In this document: in pieces, positions 37,388-51,349 of the stretch
Position numbering within the stretch: position 1 is the stretch's first letter
How the letters are laid out: every line of letters begins with the position of its first letter
Assembly: GCA_949318235.1 (NCBI GenBank)
Contig: OX439136.1
Span: forward strand, 8,324,170-8,388,169
From: Ecdyonurus torrentis
Lineage: Eukaryota > Arthropoda > Insecta > Ephemeroptera > Heptageniidae
Direction: 5' to 3'
Length of the DNA: 64,000 bases
The notes under the pieces: model-generated
Told to the model about the DNA's origin: nothing
The model's database searches: none
What the model saw: only the letters and a program-made list of their open reading frames with translations
Program-made: the position numbers and the translations under genes

Positions 37388-38054
37388 CTTTCTTTTTTTC
37401 TTTTATATATGAAATATGAAACCGCATTTGTCATTTTTTTTCTATGAGAGAGAGAGAGAGAAAAAACTTTTTGGAGAAAATAAATCCTTATAATACTTGC
37501 GGCTGTAACATGGATCTTCTTTTGGTGTTCAAAATTTCATCGCTTTACAAAGGTGAAATATACAACATTAATCGCCAAGTAAAGGAATATTTTATTTCTA
37601 TTTACTCTGACTACACAACTCATGATGCTCTTACGGTATACGAAAAAATAAAAAATAATAATACTAAAATAAAAAAGAAGAAGAAGAAGTAACGGAAGAA
37701 ATGGGGAGAGGGAACTAGACGTTTAAAAAAAAAAAACATTTACAAGAATATAACCACTGAATAAAAATAAATAAATAAAAGAACATATTTTATTTATGAA
37801 AATGTTCAACTTTATATCTGATTCTAGCATAATTGGAAGAAAAACTAACAAACTACTACTGTAAAAATAGATTTAGGAAATATATTGAGTTCTGTTTTTG
37901 GAAAGAAATTGAGGAATTATGCTCTAGTAAAAATATATAATTAGGGAAATTATTTCATTGCGCAAAGGCCAAAATTTAACATTGAAGTACAATAAATAAA
38001 AATGTTATCCCTTTTATTTTTTATTTTGTGTACGTGTTATGTATAGTACTCGTG

Positions 38055-38055
38055 G

Positions 38056-38112
<57 letters not shown>
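38055..38112. repeat. (GA)n microsatellite
   Basis: GA repeat with one AAAG interruption. DNA from 37385 to 38902 otherwise shows no gene. Confidence 0.95.
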
Positions 38113-38115
<3 letters not shown>

Positions 38116-38902
38116 ACAAGATGGTTTATACATATTTATACCACTTTTTTTTTTCCTCTTTTTTTCCAGAGGTTATATTATGTATATTTTTCCTATTGAA
38201 ATCTAGCCAAATTCATGTTTTATTTTATATTGTGTATCTCTATTATAATATTATTATTTTAAATGTAACTTTAAATTATTAACAATTTATATACTTATAA
38301 AGTTTCTTTAGAAAATGATGATTGTTAAATAAGTAAAAGATCACAAACAGAGATATTTCTCTGTGTTTTCAAAATTGCAAAAGAGCGTTAAACGGCAACA
38401 AATGTGGGGCGAAGAGACGTAAAAACAAATATACTCTTCAATATAATTTGACATAATATTTGATAAATATTATTACAGAGTTATTAGCTTTTTTTTATCA
38501 TAAAATTTAAAAGATTCATAAGTTTTTAATATTCAAAATTTGATAATTATGTTGCTTAATAATACATAGTGGCGAAAAGGAATTTGCTTTTCTTACTTGA
38601 GCAATTCTGAAAACATAATAATAATAATAATTGAAAAAACATAGAAATTTGCGATTTAAAAAAGTTTTTGCAATTTTTTTTTTTAAATATGTAAGTGCAA
38701 ATAAAGTGTACAAGCTAAGTATATAACAGTAAAACCTTTACTGCATTAAATTAAATTCCTGCTATTTGATATTTTTAAAAATTAAAACATATAATTGGAC
38801 TGAGTTGTTCACTCATAATGCATGTTACCGGTGGCCGGTGGTGACGTTTAACCAATAAATAACGAGGTGGAAAACGGCGGGGATCCCTAAACCTAAAATT
38901 CT

Positions 38903-39278
38903 ATACAGAGTGTATGCGTATGATGTCATACTGAAGATGCTTCAACACCATACTGGAGCAATGGATAACATTACTTAACATAGAACAAATACGTCGCCTT
39001 TATGAACTATATGAACTGCCTGGGTCAATAAAGAAATCTTATTCTTTAGCAATTTTCTTGGAAAATATAGTTTTGTTATTATTATTACTTATCTCGCATA
39101 TATACTTGAAACCCGGCCTAATTTAACCATATCTACTACATATTAAAGTATCAATGCTCTTAAAAATATTGCTACCAGTATTATTAAAATATGTCATTTT
39201 CCTATACCAGTCTATGTTATTTATATAGTGCTCACATATGGCGTCAATTTTTATATGCATGCATACACTCTATATATT
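38903..39278 (+). mobile_element. Family D repeat, copy 2
   Basis: Shares GTATGATGTCATACTGA, TGGAGCAATGGATAACATT, TTTTCTTGGAAAATATAG, TTTTCCTATACCAGTCTATG and TATGGCGTCAATTTTTATA with the 28.4-kb and 59-kb copies, plus an insertion near 38990-39040. Confidence 0.7.
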
Positions 39279-39791
39279 TTATCGTTGCGGTATATGTCAA
39301 CATTTAAGTAATTTTTAAGAAAAATATACTGCATTTAGAACAGTTTTATTGAAGATATAAGATTTAATCACGTTCCCTTAGTAGAACAATGTCACAAGCC
39401 ATAACACAATATTCAACAATTGCATTTATCTCAAATTTTTAGTGCATTTTCTATTTTATTATCTTATATTAATATTATATAAATATATAAACAAGCTAAC
39501 AATATCGGTAGTGAACTAGCCAGCCACTGTTCTACACTGTTCATAGCTCAAGATAGAACCCCCCCCCCTTTTTTTTTTTGAAAGAATGCTCCTATGTTGA
39601 GAAATAAATAAAAAAAATTGAAGAGGAAGAAAAAATTAAATAAGGTACTCTTTGTTTTGAGCCTGTGAAAAAGTTTAACTATATTGTTCTCCACTGACAG
39701 CCTTCATTTATTGTACTCTTCAATAATATAAGTGTTAAAAAAGAAACAAAATGGAAAGAGAAAGAGAAAACACACTCCTTATATTCCATAT

Positions 39792-39826
<35 letters not shown>

Positions 39827-40649
39827 AGATCTTTTTTTCTCTCTCTCTCTTATCAGAATTTTATATGAACACATCAATTTTATTTTTTAGAATGCTTAAA
39901 ATTTATCATTTCAACTGTAAATGACACCTTTAATAAACAGTATTTATTTTACGCATTTATACAATTTGTATAATTAATCCACGTTGTTTCTAATTAAGTT
40001 TCATACTATATGTTAATCAACAAACCTACTAATTACGGACAAAGTTTTTGTGTGTGTCATATACTATAATAATATGTACATATATGTACATATTATTATT
40101 ATTTAATCATAATATTTTTAGTTTTTGTTTATGTCTAATATAAATGTAAATTTTATTGTGATCATATGAATTACATTTGTGTTATTAAATTGTTATCTAA
40201 TTTATTTACTTGTAATATTTGCTGATGACAAATATAATTATTATTTATTTAACTTTTTGATGTTATATAAAACATTAAAAAGTTTTTGTATGTTGCTACA
40301 TTTTATCAACATTTTAATAATGATATTGTTGAATGCATGATTTTTTTTTAATACAAGTTGATTACAATAAAAAAAAAATACAATACAATATTTTTATTGG
40401 TAATGTTTTTTCAATGTTTTAAGTATAATTTTACTCATGTTAGCTTATTAAATATTTATATCGATGAATTGAGAACTTAAACTAATAATAAATTCAAGGT
40501 ATAGTACTAATGGTATAATAATAATCTTCTAAATAATTTTTTACTTTAAGCAAATTTTTATTGCTTGGTAAAAGTATGATTTTTTTTTTAATCGGACATT
40601 CTTTGATTTTAACATTTAGTGACGTTATAAAATACAAAACAATGAGCGC

Positions 40650-40757
40650 AGAGAAAGACAGAGACAGAGACAGAGACAGAGACAGAGACAGAGACAGAGA
40701 CAGAGACAGAGACAGAGACAGAGACAGAGACAGAGACAGAGACAGAGACAGAGACAG
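40650..40757. repeat. (GACAGA)n hexanucleotide repeat
   Basis: About 18 perfect GACAGA units, giving an Asp-Arg open frame that is an artefact of the repeat. Confidence 0.95.
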
Positions 40758-41126
40758 AAAAGTGATACGATTAAAATATCAGCATTGTGTCATTATCAAA
40801 TCCAAAAACTGACTGACAGTGCCACATTTTTATTTTTTAACATTAAAAATTGTATACTTGTATTATTTGATTGCGTATTCTTTCTGTTTCTTCAAAAGAT
40901 TGTTATTTGCATTTCAGTGAGCCAGTCAGAGAGAAATATACGTTACTGAAGGGAAAATAAAATAAATGTATACAATCAAAAATCTTTTAGCAACATAAAA
41001 ATAAGTAAAAAAAAAATCATATGAGAAAAATATAAACATCATTACATACTGTATAATTTTCATCTCTTTTTTTTTTAAACAAACTTTTGTAATAATTCTT
41101 AAGATAAAAATCGAGTGAGAAAGAGC

Positions 41127-41261
<135 letters not shown>

Positions 41262-42002
41262 GTTTTATTTTTATTGCGAAAGACATTTTTATTTTCTTCG
41301 CTTTAAAGATTTACGTTCTTTTTCTTTATATTTTCTTAAAATGTTTGTTGTTTACTTTTTTTTCTTTCTACTTCCACTCTTGAATATATACTTTTGATAA
41401 ATCACGATCATGGAAAGTATACAGACCAAAATGTGTATCAAGTAAATATCGAAGTATAGTTTTTGGCATAAATATAATAAAATATATATTTCATTTTGCC
41501 TTTCATGTATCTCTTACAAGGCTTCATACTTTCGCACTCGTATATAAAAAACTTTTCTACATTTTTTATTTTTTTTTATTTTTTTTTGCTTTTTAAGTAT
41601 ATAACCTTTTAGAAATTTCATGAAAAAAAATTTTCTAAAAATATGTTTCACTGTTGTAAAATAGGAAAAAGAAATAAGGAAATTAATAAAAGGGCCAAAT
41701 AAGAGTTTAATTTGCCTGTTTTTCAACTGTGAAATGCATTTTTCATTTTGTATAAGACTAAAAATTACAAATACATATACTTCAAACATTTATTTATTCA
41801 TTATTTTTTTTAGGAGCATAAGGAATGTGATTTTTTTTTTAAAGTTTTAAATTCAACGTTACCTGCTTAATCTTGTAAAGTGGCAGATATAAATAGTATA
41901 GTTCTATAATATGATAAATTAAAATGGGATGGGTTAATCAGAAAATATCCGTAAATCCAATAGTAAAATTCTTTTTAAAAATACGAAACAATCATTTTAC
42001 GT

Positions 42003-42723
42003 TTAAACCCATAGACCATACATACAACAACATGTGCTCTTTAATGACAAACACGAAATGGGATCTTCAAAACTGATGACAATTTTTACCAGAATGTTAA
42101 TGTAGTCCCACGAGAGAACGTGGAATCCAACACAATACAATTTTACAACGAGAGAATACAATTTGCGTGACTATTCATAAATTGAAATTTTCTGATCACT
42201 GCTACGGAGCTACAGTTGGGGTTTGAGACAAACTAAAGTTATTTATGTAAGTTTCATCAAGTGTTTTGGGATATAAATACTTATGTCTTTTTTTTTTTTC
42301 TCTTTTTTTTTTTTTTGCTTGCCATATTGTGTTATCGTGCTATACACCAATCCCAGTCCCAGTCAAGACATTGTCTTATCGACAGGTAAGGACTTTCCAA
42401 TTAATGGAAAAGCACACACGGGCTGGCCACGGCCTAAGTACATAGCCCGGCATTCGCCATGACAGCCTAGAGAAACCGTGGAAACATCTAGGCAGGCTGG
42501 TCGGTGCAATCACATCAATCATGCACCTCCCGAATACTGTGCGTCGTCATGGAATGCATGTAAACATGCATCGTGCAACGTGTTGTGCTCTCACACTTCA
42601 CGTACGCACCTAGCAGTGGCTCGAACGTATACTCGGTGAGGAGTACAGAGTTGCAAGTCAGCTGCCTTCACCACTCGGCCATACCAGCTCGGTATGGTAG
42701 CTTTCTCTGGTCTATTCCTTTAA
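42003..42723 (-). mobile_element. TTAA-ended MITE, family A copy 4, split by a SINE
   Basis: Left end TTTAAACCCATAGACCATA; right end CTCTGGTCTATTCCTTTAA. The reverse-oriented family-A core is interrupted at 42304-42701 by a tRNA-derived SINE. With the SINE removed the copy has normal family length. Confidence 0.85.
42304..42701 (-). mobile_element. tRNA-derived SINE, full-length copy
   Basis: Read on the minus strand it starts near the GAGCTGGTA repeat and has an A box TGGCCGAGTGG and a B box ACGTTCGAGCC spaced as in a Ser/Leu-type tRNA. A unique body follows, ending GTATAGCACGATAACAC, and then an A-rich tail (T-rich on plus, 42304-42316 and beyond). TTTCTCT flanks both sides (42297-42303 and 42702-42708), matching single-copy wording in other family-A MITEs. 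That fits a target duplication from target-primed reverse transcription. Confidence 0.85.
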
Positions 42724-42769
42724 GATATAAAAAAATATAATAATTGAGTCTAATATAGGTTAATTTTTA

Positions 42770-43122
42770 TTAAAGGAATAGACCAGAAAAAAACATGAGC
42801 ATTTATATCACAAAACACTAAATGGGACTTACATAAACAACTTTAGTTTGTCTCAAAAAACAACTGTAGCTCCGTAGCAGTGATCAGAATTTTTCGATTA
42901 ATGCAACCCGCACAACATTTTTTTACTAATTTTTGCATGTTTCTGACATTATAAATATGAATAGTCACTTAAAGTGCATACTTTACAGTATTTTCACGCT
43001 CTCTCGTGGGGCTGCATTAATATTCTGGTAAATTTGTTCAACACTTTTAACAGTCTTGAAGATCCCATTTCGTGTTTATTCATTAAAAAGCACAAGTTCT
43101 TTTATGTGATCTATGGCTTTAA
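42770..43122 (+). mobile_element. TTAA-ended MITE, family A copy 5
   Basis: TTAAAGGAATAGACCAGAAA to CTATGGCTTTAA, TTAA at both ends. Lies 46 bases from copy 4 in the opposite orientation, so the two could form a hairpin. Confidence 0.87.
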
Positions 43123-43848
43123 AGGACCTAATAAATATGTGAAATGATAAATGTAATTGAAAACCATTTCGTATACGTTTATATAAAGAGAAGAAAAATG
43201 AGCTCTATTGTAATGATAGTTTTAAAGTTATGGCTTTATTTACTATATTTCTTTATATTAATGCACATAAAAACTGCATTATGGTGATGCACAATTAAAA
43301 TATGTACTGTACAGTATATCGTTATCATGCTTATTTTACGTGTAAGAGTAGTCATAGCAAAGAAAAGCACATAATAAAAAGTATATGATTTTTGTTTGCT
43401 TTTTTAAATTTAAGTGTATATACTATGATCATTTCATTTGTTTATTTATTTATTATTTTCATTACAATAGTGCGGTTAAATTGCACACTACAATGGTACA
43501 CACAAATAAGAGCACAAAAACAATATATACAATAAAACTGATGATTGCCGTAAAACGTAATAAAAATAAATATATATTATATTATGTTGTAACATATCAC
43601 ACATGTTACGGTTTTTTTTTAACTCTTTTTTTTTTTAATGTGAAAAGTACTTGTCAAAGAAATTAATGTTTTACAATATGTTTAAATTTTGTCTGGTATC
43701 CCTCAATTTAAATATCCTATATAGTCTTGATGGAGTAGATTTCTCAGAAAATACTGAGGATGATTTCGCGATTTTATAGGATACGAAAGTAATGGGATAG
43801 CACCGTTTTGCACAACTGTGATTATGCTATTATGCTATATAGCCTTAT

Positions 43849-44150
43849 AGACTGGTTGCACTCATATTTAAGAGCCGCCATTTTGCTGGTTAAGAATACA
43901 TAGGCCAGCATAGGAAAAACGTCATTTTTTTTTAACAGCAAAAGAAGCTTCAAAGCTCAATCAAAGACTTATTTCTAGCTTCTAATAAGCTTAAAGAATA
44001 TGAGAAAAATTCGTTCAGTTGAAATAAACTCTTTTTATGTGAAAAATTAGGAGAAATGATGTTTCCCCTATGTTGAACAATGCATTAGGCACCACAAACA
44101 TGGCGACAAAGCGCAAGGATGTTAAAGGGGTCTATAAGCGTGCTAAGCTC
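43849..44150 (-). mobile_element. Possible highly diverged family D copy
   Basis: ATAGACTGGTTGCACTCATA, AGAGCCGCCATTTTG and CATAGGAAAAACGTCATTTT follow the order of the reversed family D copy at 29.7 kb. The rest does not align by eye. Confidence 0.35.
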
Positions 44151-44394
44151 GTATAACCTCCATTGAAAAATGTATGAATTAAGTTATAATTACTTGTTAG
44201 ATGTATCTTTTTTAATATATTGTTAGTATCGTAAAATTATTCAGTACATTAGTTACTGTAGTACATTTTAAGACTGACACATTTAAATTGAAATTTAATG
44301 TTAAAAAAGTGTTAATATAATAGCATTAAATTGGTATGAAAAAATGCATTATTAAATAATAAATAAACAAATATATGAAACAATATAATAATAC

Positions 44395-44572
44395 ACGTCA
44401 TGCAAAAATGAATGTGAAAATGTTGTGCGGGCTGCATAAATCGAATTTTCTGATCACTGCTATACGGGGCTACTATTGGGTTTTGAGACAAACTAATGTT
44501 ATTTATGTAAATCCCATCAAGTGTTTTGTGATATAAATACTTATGTTTTTCTCTGCCGGTCTAATCCTTTAA
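44395..44572 (-). mobile_element. TTAA-ended MITE, family A copy 6 (truncated)
   Basis: Only the half from CATGCAAAAATGAATGTG to CGGTCTAATCCTTTAA is present; the other terminus is missing. Confidence 0.82.
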
Positions 44573-44899
44573 ATAAAGTGAGTGGATTTTCAATTAAATC
44601 ACATACTTTATTTATTTCATTACAAGTTTTCAAAACATATTTTATTCATCTTTATTTTTTTTTAATCTTTTAACTAAAATTCATTGTTAGTACTATGATA
44701 TTTTATAGAACTTTTAATATTATCCTATCTGGGATTGAAAAAATATAATAATAATAAAAAAACAAGTATAGTTTTGAAGCTTATAACAAAACAACAAATA
44801 CCTTTTTGTCTCTCTACTTTAACTTCCTATTCACAAACATTATAAGAAAGGGGTAAGAAGATGAAACAAAGGGGTATGAAAAAAAAGAGAGGGGGGAAA

Positions 44900-44942
<43 letters not shown>

Positions 44943-45797
44943 AAGATAATGCATTCAAATGCACAATTATACAAAAGCCTCTTGTTAAAATGTAATTATT
45001 TTAATGTTCTATAATTTTAAATTTTAAAATTAGAATTGTCCTCCCTCTTTTTCTTGTTATCTTATAAATACAAGCTGTTACAAAATAGCAGCAAGGAGGA
45101 GAAGATTTATTTATCTATATATCAAAGAAATTAAATCACAATTCTAATTATATAAAGTAAATTGTATAGTCAAAGTATCATTTCTAAAATTTGATTTTAG
45201 AAACATAGTTAATAAAGTTTAAAATTATTTAATTTAATATTTATAGAAGGAAATATCATATAATGCTGGATAAACTGGTTTAAAAATTAAAAGCGTTTTA
45301 TAAATTAAAATGATTTGAGTTTTCTATACATTATAAAAAAAAAAAAATAAACTGATTTGGATACTTTAATAATTTAATCTTAATAATATAAAAAAAATCT
45401 ATAAACTAATATTATATATTATATACTCAATTTTAAGTTGTTGTATTTATACATGTATGAAACTGGTATTCAATTGTAATAATAATAATAAATTATTTTT
45501 ATTTAGAGGCCAAAAAAGGAACATACTTACATGGCCCTCTGGTTTTTTTTTTAACAAATACATAGAAAAATATAAGTATTATTATTTTCATATTGAGTTA
45601 TTCATTGATTAATAATAAAAAAAGAAACCACCGTTCTGAGTCCGACCCCAGGCAAATCTACCCGCATCCACCCCGTTCCCATTTGCTTCGCATGCATCCA
45701 TACTGTATATATTGTAAATCTATAAGATATAAGATGTAATTCAAAGTATCGGATATTGTTAAATATCCTAAAATTTTTGTTTCTGATGCGGTCAATA
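44573..45797. other. AT-rich intergenic DNA
   Basis: Contains a (GA)n tract at 44902-44939. A less AT-rich patch at about 45630-45710 (CCGACCCCAGGC and others) has no recognisable product. Confidence 0.35.
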
Positions 45798-45961
45798 TTG
45801 ACTAATAAAGGATCAACTATTTTGAGGCTGACTATAAGCGATTTCGCTCACATCCGTTTCCGTTTCGACTTACTGCGCATGCGTAGTAAGGAAAAACGGA
45901 AGCGGATGTGACCAAAATCGCTTATAGTCGGCATCAAAACCGTTGTTCCTTTACTAGTCAA
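45798..45961. mobile_element. TA-flanked foldback MITE, family C copy 3
   Basis: TA on both sides. Ends TTGACTAATAAAGGATCAAC and its reverse complement. Arms share GAGGCTGACTATAAGCGATT and ACGGAAGCGGATGTGA around a TGCGCATGCG centre. Confidence 0.85.
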
Positions 45962-46966
45962 TAGATTTGCCTTCCATTTTTAAGAGAGGTCAGTAATCTA
46001 TTTTCTTTTGATAAGAATGAAATTGGAGAAAAGTGGTTTTACTAACATTTATAATTAATTTATTTGATTCTGACCAAAATTTCTTAGAATTAATGCTTGA
46101 ACGGCTTTTTAACTCTTTTGGATTTTTTCTTGGTATAAGATTGTTAGTGTCATTTGTATAAATAATTAAAAATCCTATGATAATAATTATAGTAAGATCA
46201 TTTAATAAAAAATAAAATATGTATGTATCAAAATATGGTGGCTTCATTTAATTATTTTCGAAAAAAAAATTAATACGTACACACTTTCTGCGTGTAATAT
46301 CATTAGGTATCACAAAGGTAAAGGTAACAGTAACAGCTAGTCAATAAGGAACTGAAAATGGAAACGCAATCAAATTTCAGTGAATTGCAACTTTCAATAT
46401 ACAGTTATAGCATTCAAATATATATTTTTATATAATTAATAAATTTTCACAACTTATTGCTTAAAAAAAAAAAAAGTTGTAAATCCTTGCAAGTAAATAT
46501 TAATTTGAAAAAAAAAATCATCAATTCTTTAAAACTTTATTGAAAAGTTTTTTTTTTCCAACCCTGGAAAAAAAGTTGAGTTCTTACGTTTTTTAAATTA
46601 ATTTGTTTCCATATTAGCATAAGTTTTCTTTCTTTTTTATTTACACATTTCGATCTAACTATTACAAAATATATAGAATTTTAATCGTGGGATATATTTT
46701 TAAAATTATTAGTAATACGTAGTGTACACTGTAAAGTACGTAAAAATACTTTTTTAAGAAATTAATAAAAGTTAGTGCACCAAAAAAAAAAAAAAAAAAA
46801 AAAAAATTGTTTGGAAAAAAAAAAGTTCTAAATTTAGCAACTATAACTTTATTACTATATAGATGAAAGATGTATGTGAAAGAAATGTTTGTTAAAGTTA
46901 AGTTGTTTTTGCCGCAAGTGTAATTAAGCTTTCTGGCAGACTTATGAAGAGTTCATAACTCAAGTT

Positions 46967-47048
<82 letters not shown>
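46967..47048. repeat. (GA)n microsatellite
   Basis: About 82 bases of GA with one AAAG interruption. A (CT)n run follows at 47312-47340. The rest of 45964-48023 shows no gene. Confidence 0.95.
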
Positions 47049-47050
<2 letters not shown>

Positions 47051-47304
47051 AACTTGACAAATTACTATAACTATATAAAATTTTGATGTCATCGTTACAA
47101 TTCGTCTATTTTTTTCACACCTAAATTATTTCATATAAGTAATTGTGTATATAAAATTTATGTATAAATAATAAAATGTAATTTATTATTTACAAAATAT
47201 GATAAATATATATTTGTGTAGAAATGAAAATTTTAAATTATTGGTTATTTTAAATAAGATAAAAATCTTTCGTTGTTTTGTGTGAATAAAAAGTAAAAAG
47301 TTTG

Positions 47305-47343
<39 letters not shown>

Positions 47344-48023
47344 CTCTTTCTCTCCAATAAATTGTGATTTTATCATGTTAATTAAATCTACAATCCTAAT
47401 TACAATATTTTCTTGATTTTTAATTAAAAATTAAATTTAATTACATTTCTCTGAAATTGATTTAACAATAACAAATAAAATTTAAGATCTTTACGTATTT
47501 AAATAACTATAAAAATGCAGAAATAAATATAGTAGTCTAATATTATTATTTTGTTTTTTGTTTTTTTATTAATACATTTTTTTAATTTTAAATTTTTTTT
47601 TTTAAATAAAATGGATATTAGGCATCTTTTTGAAATCATGATGTCACAATATCTGTGTCTACAATAGAAATTGTTTAGCAAATTTCCTAATGCATATATA
47701 AGTTTTCTCCCTAGTTTGTAGGGTAACAGAAGGGTTAACAGTTATTGAAATATGCATATGTGTACATACACATGTGTATTACGTATAAAAGTCCCTTCTT
47801 ATGATATATCAATGAGGAGCTTTTTTAGTGCATAAGCAGGCTGCCATAAGTTATTTTGCAATATTTTTTTATAATATAAAACAAATTGCATGACTCTTAC
47901 CATTTTTCTTTTAGAAATTCCAGTCTCGTATAATTTTATATAATGATTTTCTTTACAATATTTCAAAACGTTATCACATATGTGTGAAAATATTTATGTA
48001 ATAATTTAAAAATAATAGAATAG

Positions 48024-48720
48024 AACTTCACATAATCAACACTTGTCACTAGCAAAGGTCATCAGGTTGATCACTGGCAAGGGGTCATCATTAGTTTTAT
48101 GTTAATTTTGGGCTGGTATAGGGCTTATCATGTTAAATTGAAGGTTTTGATTTTTTAATTTCTCGCTTCAGAATTGTTTAAATTCGTTAAATTGCACATC
48201 ACCATAAAGTAAAAAGCACAACTCAAAAAGTATTTAGGACGTGAACGAGTCTCAGTTAAAGGAACGAGATGAAAAATGTGCTCAAAGTTGACTCCAAATA
48301 AGGGTCTGCGTTCTACCAGAAATTTCAGTTCCTTATTGTTAATATTTCAAATATAGTAATAAAATGTCTTTTTGATCCATATTTAAAAAATTTAGCTTTA
48401 AAAAACTGAAAATTCTGGTACATCCCACACCCTCATTTAGAGTCAACTTTGAGCACATTTTGCACCTTGTTCCTTTTATTGGGTCTCATTCCCGTCCTAA
48501 ATACTTTTTGAGTTGTGCTTTTTACTTTATGGTGATGTGCAATTTAATGTGTTTTAATAATTGTGAAGCGAGAAATTCAAAAATCAAAACCCTCAAAATA
48601 ACATGGTAAGCCTTATACCAGGCCCAAATTAACATAAAACTAATGATGACCCTTGCCAGTGATCAACCTGATGATCACCTGATGACCCTTGCCAGTGACA
48701 AGTGCTGATTATGTGAAGTT
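48024..48720. mobile_element. Foldback element, about 697 bp
   Basis: Ends AACTTCACATAATCA and TGATTATGTGAAGTT. Arms of about 310 bases are reverse complements, with landmarks ATCACTGGCAAGGG, AAAAAGTATTTAGGACG, TGAGCACATTTTGCACC and ATGGTGATGTGCAATTTAA. The right arm carries a short extra duplication of GATGACCCTTGCCAGTGA. No coding frame and no clear target duplication. Confidence 0.8.
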
Positions 48721-49322
48721 GCCTATTAAGTAAAATAGAATAGCCCATAATATGCGAATATATAAAATATTTAAATCGGTAATTATTATTTCCTCTATAA
48801 TACAATATATTAATAATAAATATAATGAATATATTGTAAACTAAGAAGCTCTATTTTACGTATTAAAAAAAAAAATCTAAATAATAATAAATTTAGATTA
48901 AAAAAAAAAAAAAAATGATACTATTTTCAATTATTATATTACTTTAAATATATATTTAATTTTAAAGAATTTCCTTATAATTATTTATTATTACGCGAAG
49001 TTCTTATTTTTATTATACTTAACTTGCATGATTATTTTCTCTAGATATCTCTCATAAATTAGTGACAGTGACAAAGAGGGAAAAAAAATCATGATTTTCT
49101 TACGAAAGAAAAATAAGCACAAAGTTCTTTTTATAATAATGAAATGAAAATTTAAATTAAAAAAGGATTAAAAAATATTCTGTTATATTACATTTTTCTT
49201 TTAAATAAGAACTGTTCAAAAGAGAGAAAAAATCTGCACAACTAATTATGTTTTCTTTTTCTTATAAAATCACGTATATTACAATTATAATGTAAATTTG
49301 AGGCAATGAAAATCTACGACTG

Positions 49323-49478
<156 letters not shown>

Positions 49479-49854
49479 AGAAAAAAATGAAATGTTATTT
49501 TCTTTTTGTAAGCAATGCGCTCGAAATAAATCTTCGTTATATTATGTTATACGCGAGTATAACTTAATGAAATGCCTTTTTGACTATTTATCATAAAGTT
49601 CATTTTAACAGTAAAATAACATTAAACTTTAGACCTTAATAACATAAACGATTGCTGTTAAAATTAACATTTTAATTTAGAAATGAAATGAAGGAAAATA
49701 TTATTAGCTTTTAGTTACACTGGAAAAATAATGTTTGTTATAAACAAGACGTAGAACTTATACGATGTTTTTCAATCTTGTAACTTTTTTCGTTGAAAAT
49801 AGTACACGCTATATTGTAGTAATATTTTACCATATAAATTCTGAACTTATTCTT

Positions 49855-50171
49855 TTAAAGGTGTAGAACACCTTGAACAAAAAACATGCGTGATGTCCTA
49901 ACATACCTAAATATCAACGTTGGTTTGGCCAGAGTCATTGATTTCTAATTTATTTTACATTTACAAAATGGCAGCTGCAGGTTTATGACGTTACAGCTAA
50001 CTAATCCACGAGCGCGGAAACAGGCAAGATGTGACGTCATAAACCCGCATCTGCTATTTTGTGAATGGAAAATAAACTAGAAATCAATGACTCCGGACAA
50101 ATCAACGTTGATATTTAGGTATGTTATAGGATATCATTTTTTTTTTAATTCAAGGTGTTCTACGCCTTTAA
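49855..50171. mobile_element. TTAA-ended foldback MITE, family B copy 2
   Basis: TTAAAGGTGTAGAACACCTT to AAGGTGTTCTACGCCTTTAA, TTAA at both ends. Arms contain CAACGTTGGTTTGGCC / ATCAACGTTGAT and GATGTGACGTCATAAACC. Confidence 0.88.
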
Positions 50172-51119
50172 TAAGAATTGCATTACAAATTTAGTGTGAA
50201 ATTTGTAATGGTAGAAATATTTTATCATAATTGTGCTTTTACTGCACTTTTCATTCTCAGAAACTTATAATTATTTTCTTGGGATCAATTTTGACCTAAA
50301 TTTCACTATTCCTGCAAGTTTTGTTGCAACAGCTCGAACACTGCACTAGGCTAATTTATTTATTTCTTTAGCAATAAAATTTGTGTAACTTGTCACTGGC
50401 CTGGGTCACCAGGTCAATAACTGACCATAGTGATCAAACTGTGTCATATAAAAAAAACATAATTTGATTTCCAATATACACCAATATCGCGTTACAAAAA
50501 TACTAAAGAATTGCTTCACATCATGCTCACATGCTTATTATAAAAATAGTTTATTATATTTATTATATAGCAAATTATTTTATATGAATTTTTAGACTTA
50601 CATACGTACATTTGAGAATTCAAAGTGAAAGGGCATTTGAAAATCGATTTGATTCTTTTTTTTTTTTTTCATTAATTGTATTTTTATGCAAAAAATGAAT
50701 GATATGAATGAATGAATGAACACACAAATTTAAGAATTTTAATGTATGAATGACATCAAAATCATGCAAATAGAAGCTAAAGAAATTTAATAGATATAAC
50801 CATCAACCATCTCCTTTTTCCATAAATTTGTGGAATTTCTACTTTAGTTTAGAGTTTTAGTGAAAGTTTGTCTATTTTTAACAATATAGATCCCTGCAAA
50901 TTGCCTATTATAAAGCAATTTTTTTTACCGTGTATCGATTCGATGTATCCTATAGATGTTAAACGTGTTAGATGTAGTTTGTTTTTGCAAGCGCATGTTT
51001 TGTATAGTTTATAGTTTATCTTATAATACATCCATGTACATTTGCTTTTTGTATTTATTCACACAAATACGAGGAGAAAAGGGTGAGTGTTAGAAATCGC
51101 ATAACAGAGTTTGTGTGTA

Positions 51120-51194
<75 letters not shown>

Positions 51195-51349
51195 AACAAA
51201 TGAGAAAAGCAAACACCATAGAGAAAGGAAAATAACATCATAAACGTGTGTAAAATAGGAAATAGTTATATAGAATTTAATGTGAAAATTTAAATGTACT
51301 TTTTATTTTATTCAATAAAATGATATATTATCTAGGTCATTAGTGTAAC
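50172..51349. other. AT-rich intergenic DNA
   Basis: Includes (GA)n at 51125-51190 and (AATG)n at about 50694-50720. No gene recognised. Confidence 0.4.

Noticed and set aside
40561..40812. Asp-Arg repeat protein
   Set aside because: Translation of a pure hexanucleotide repeat, with no splice or start support.
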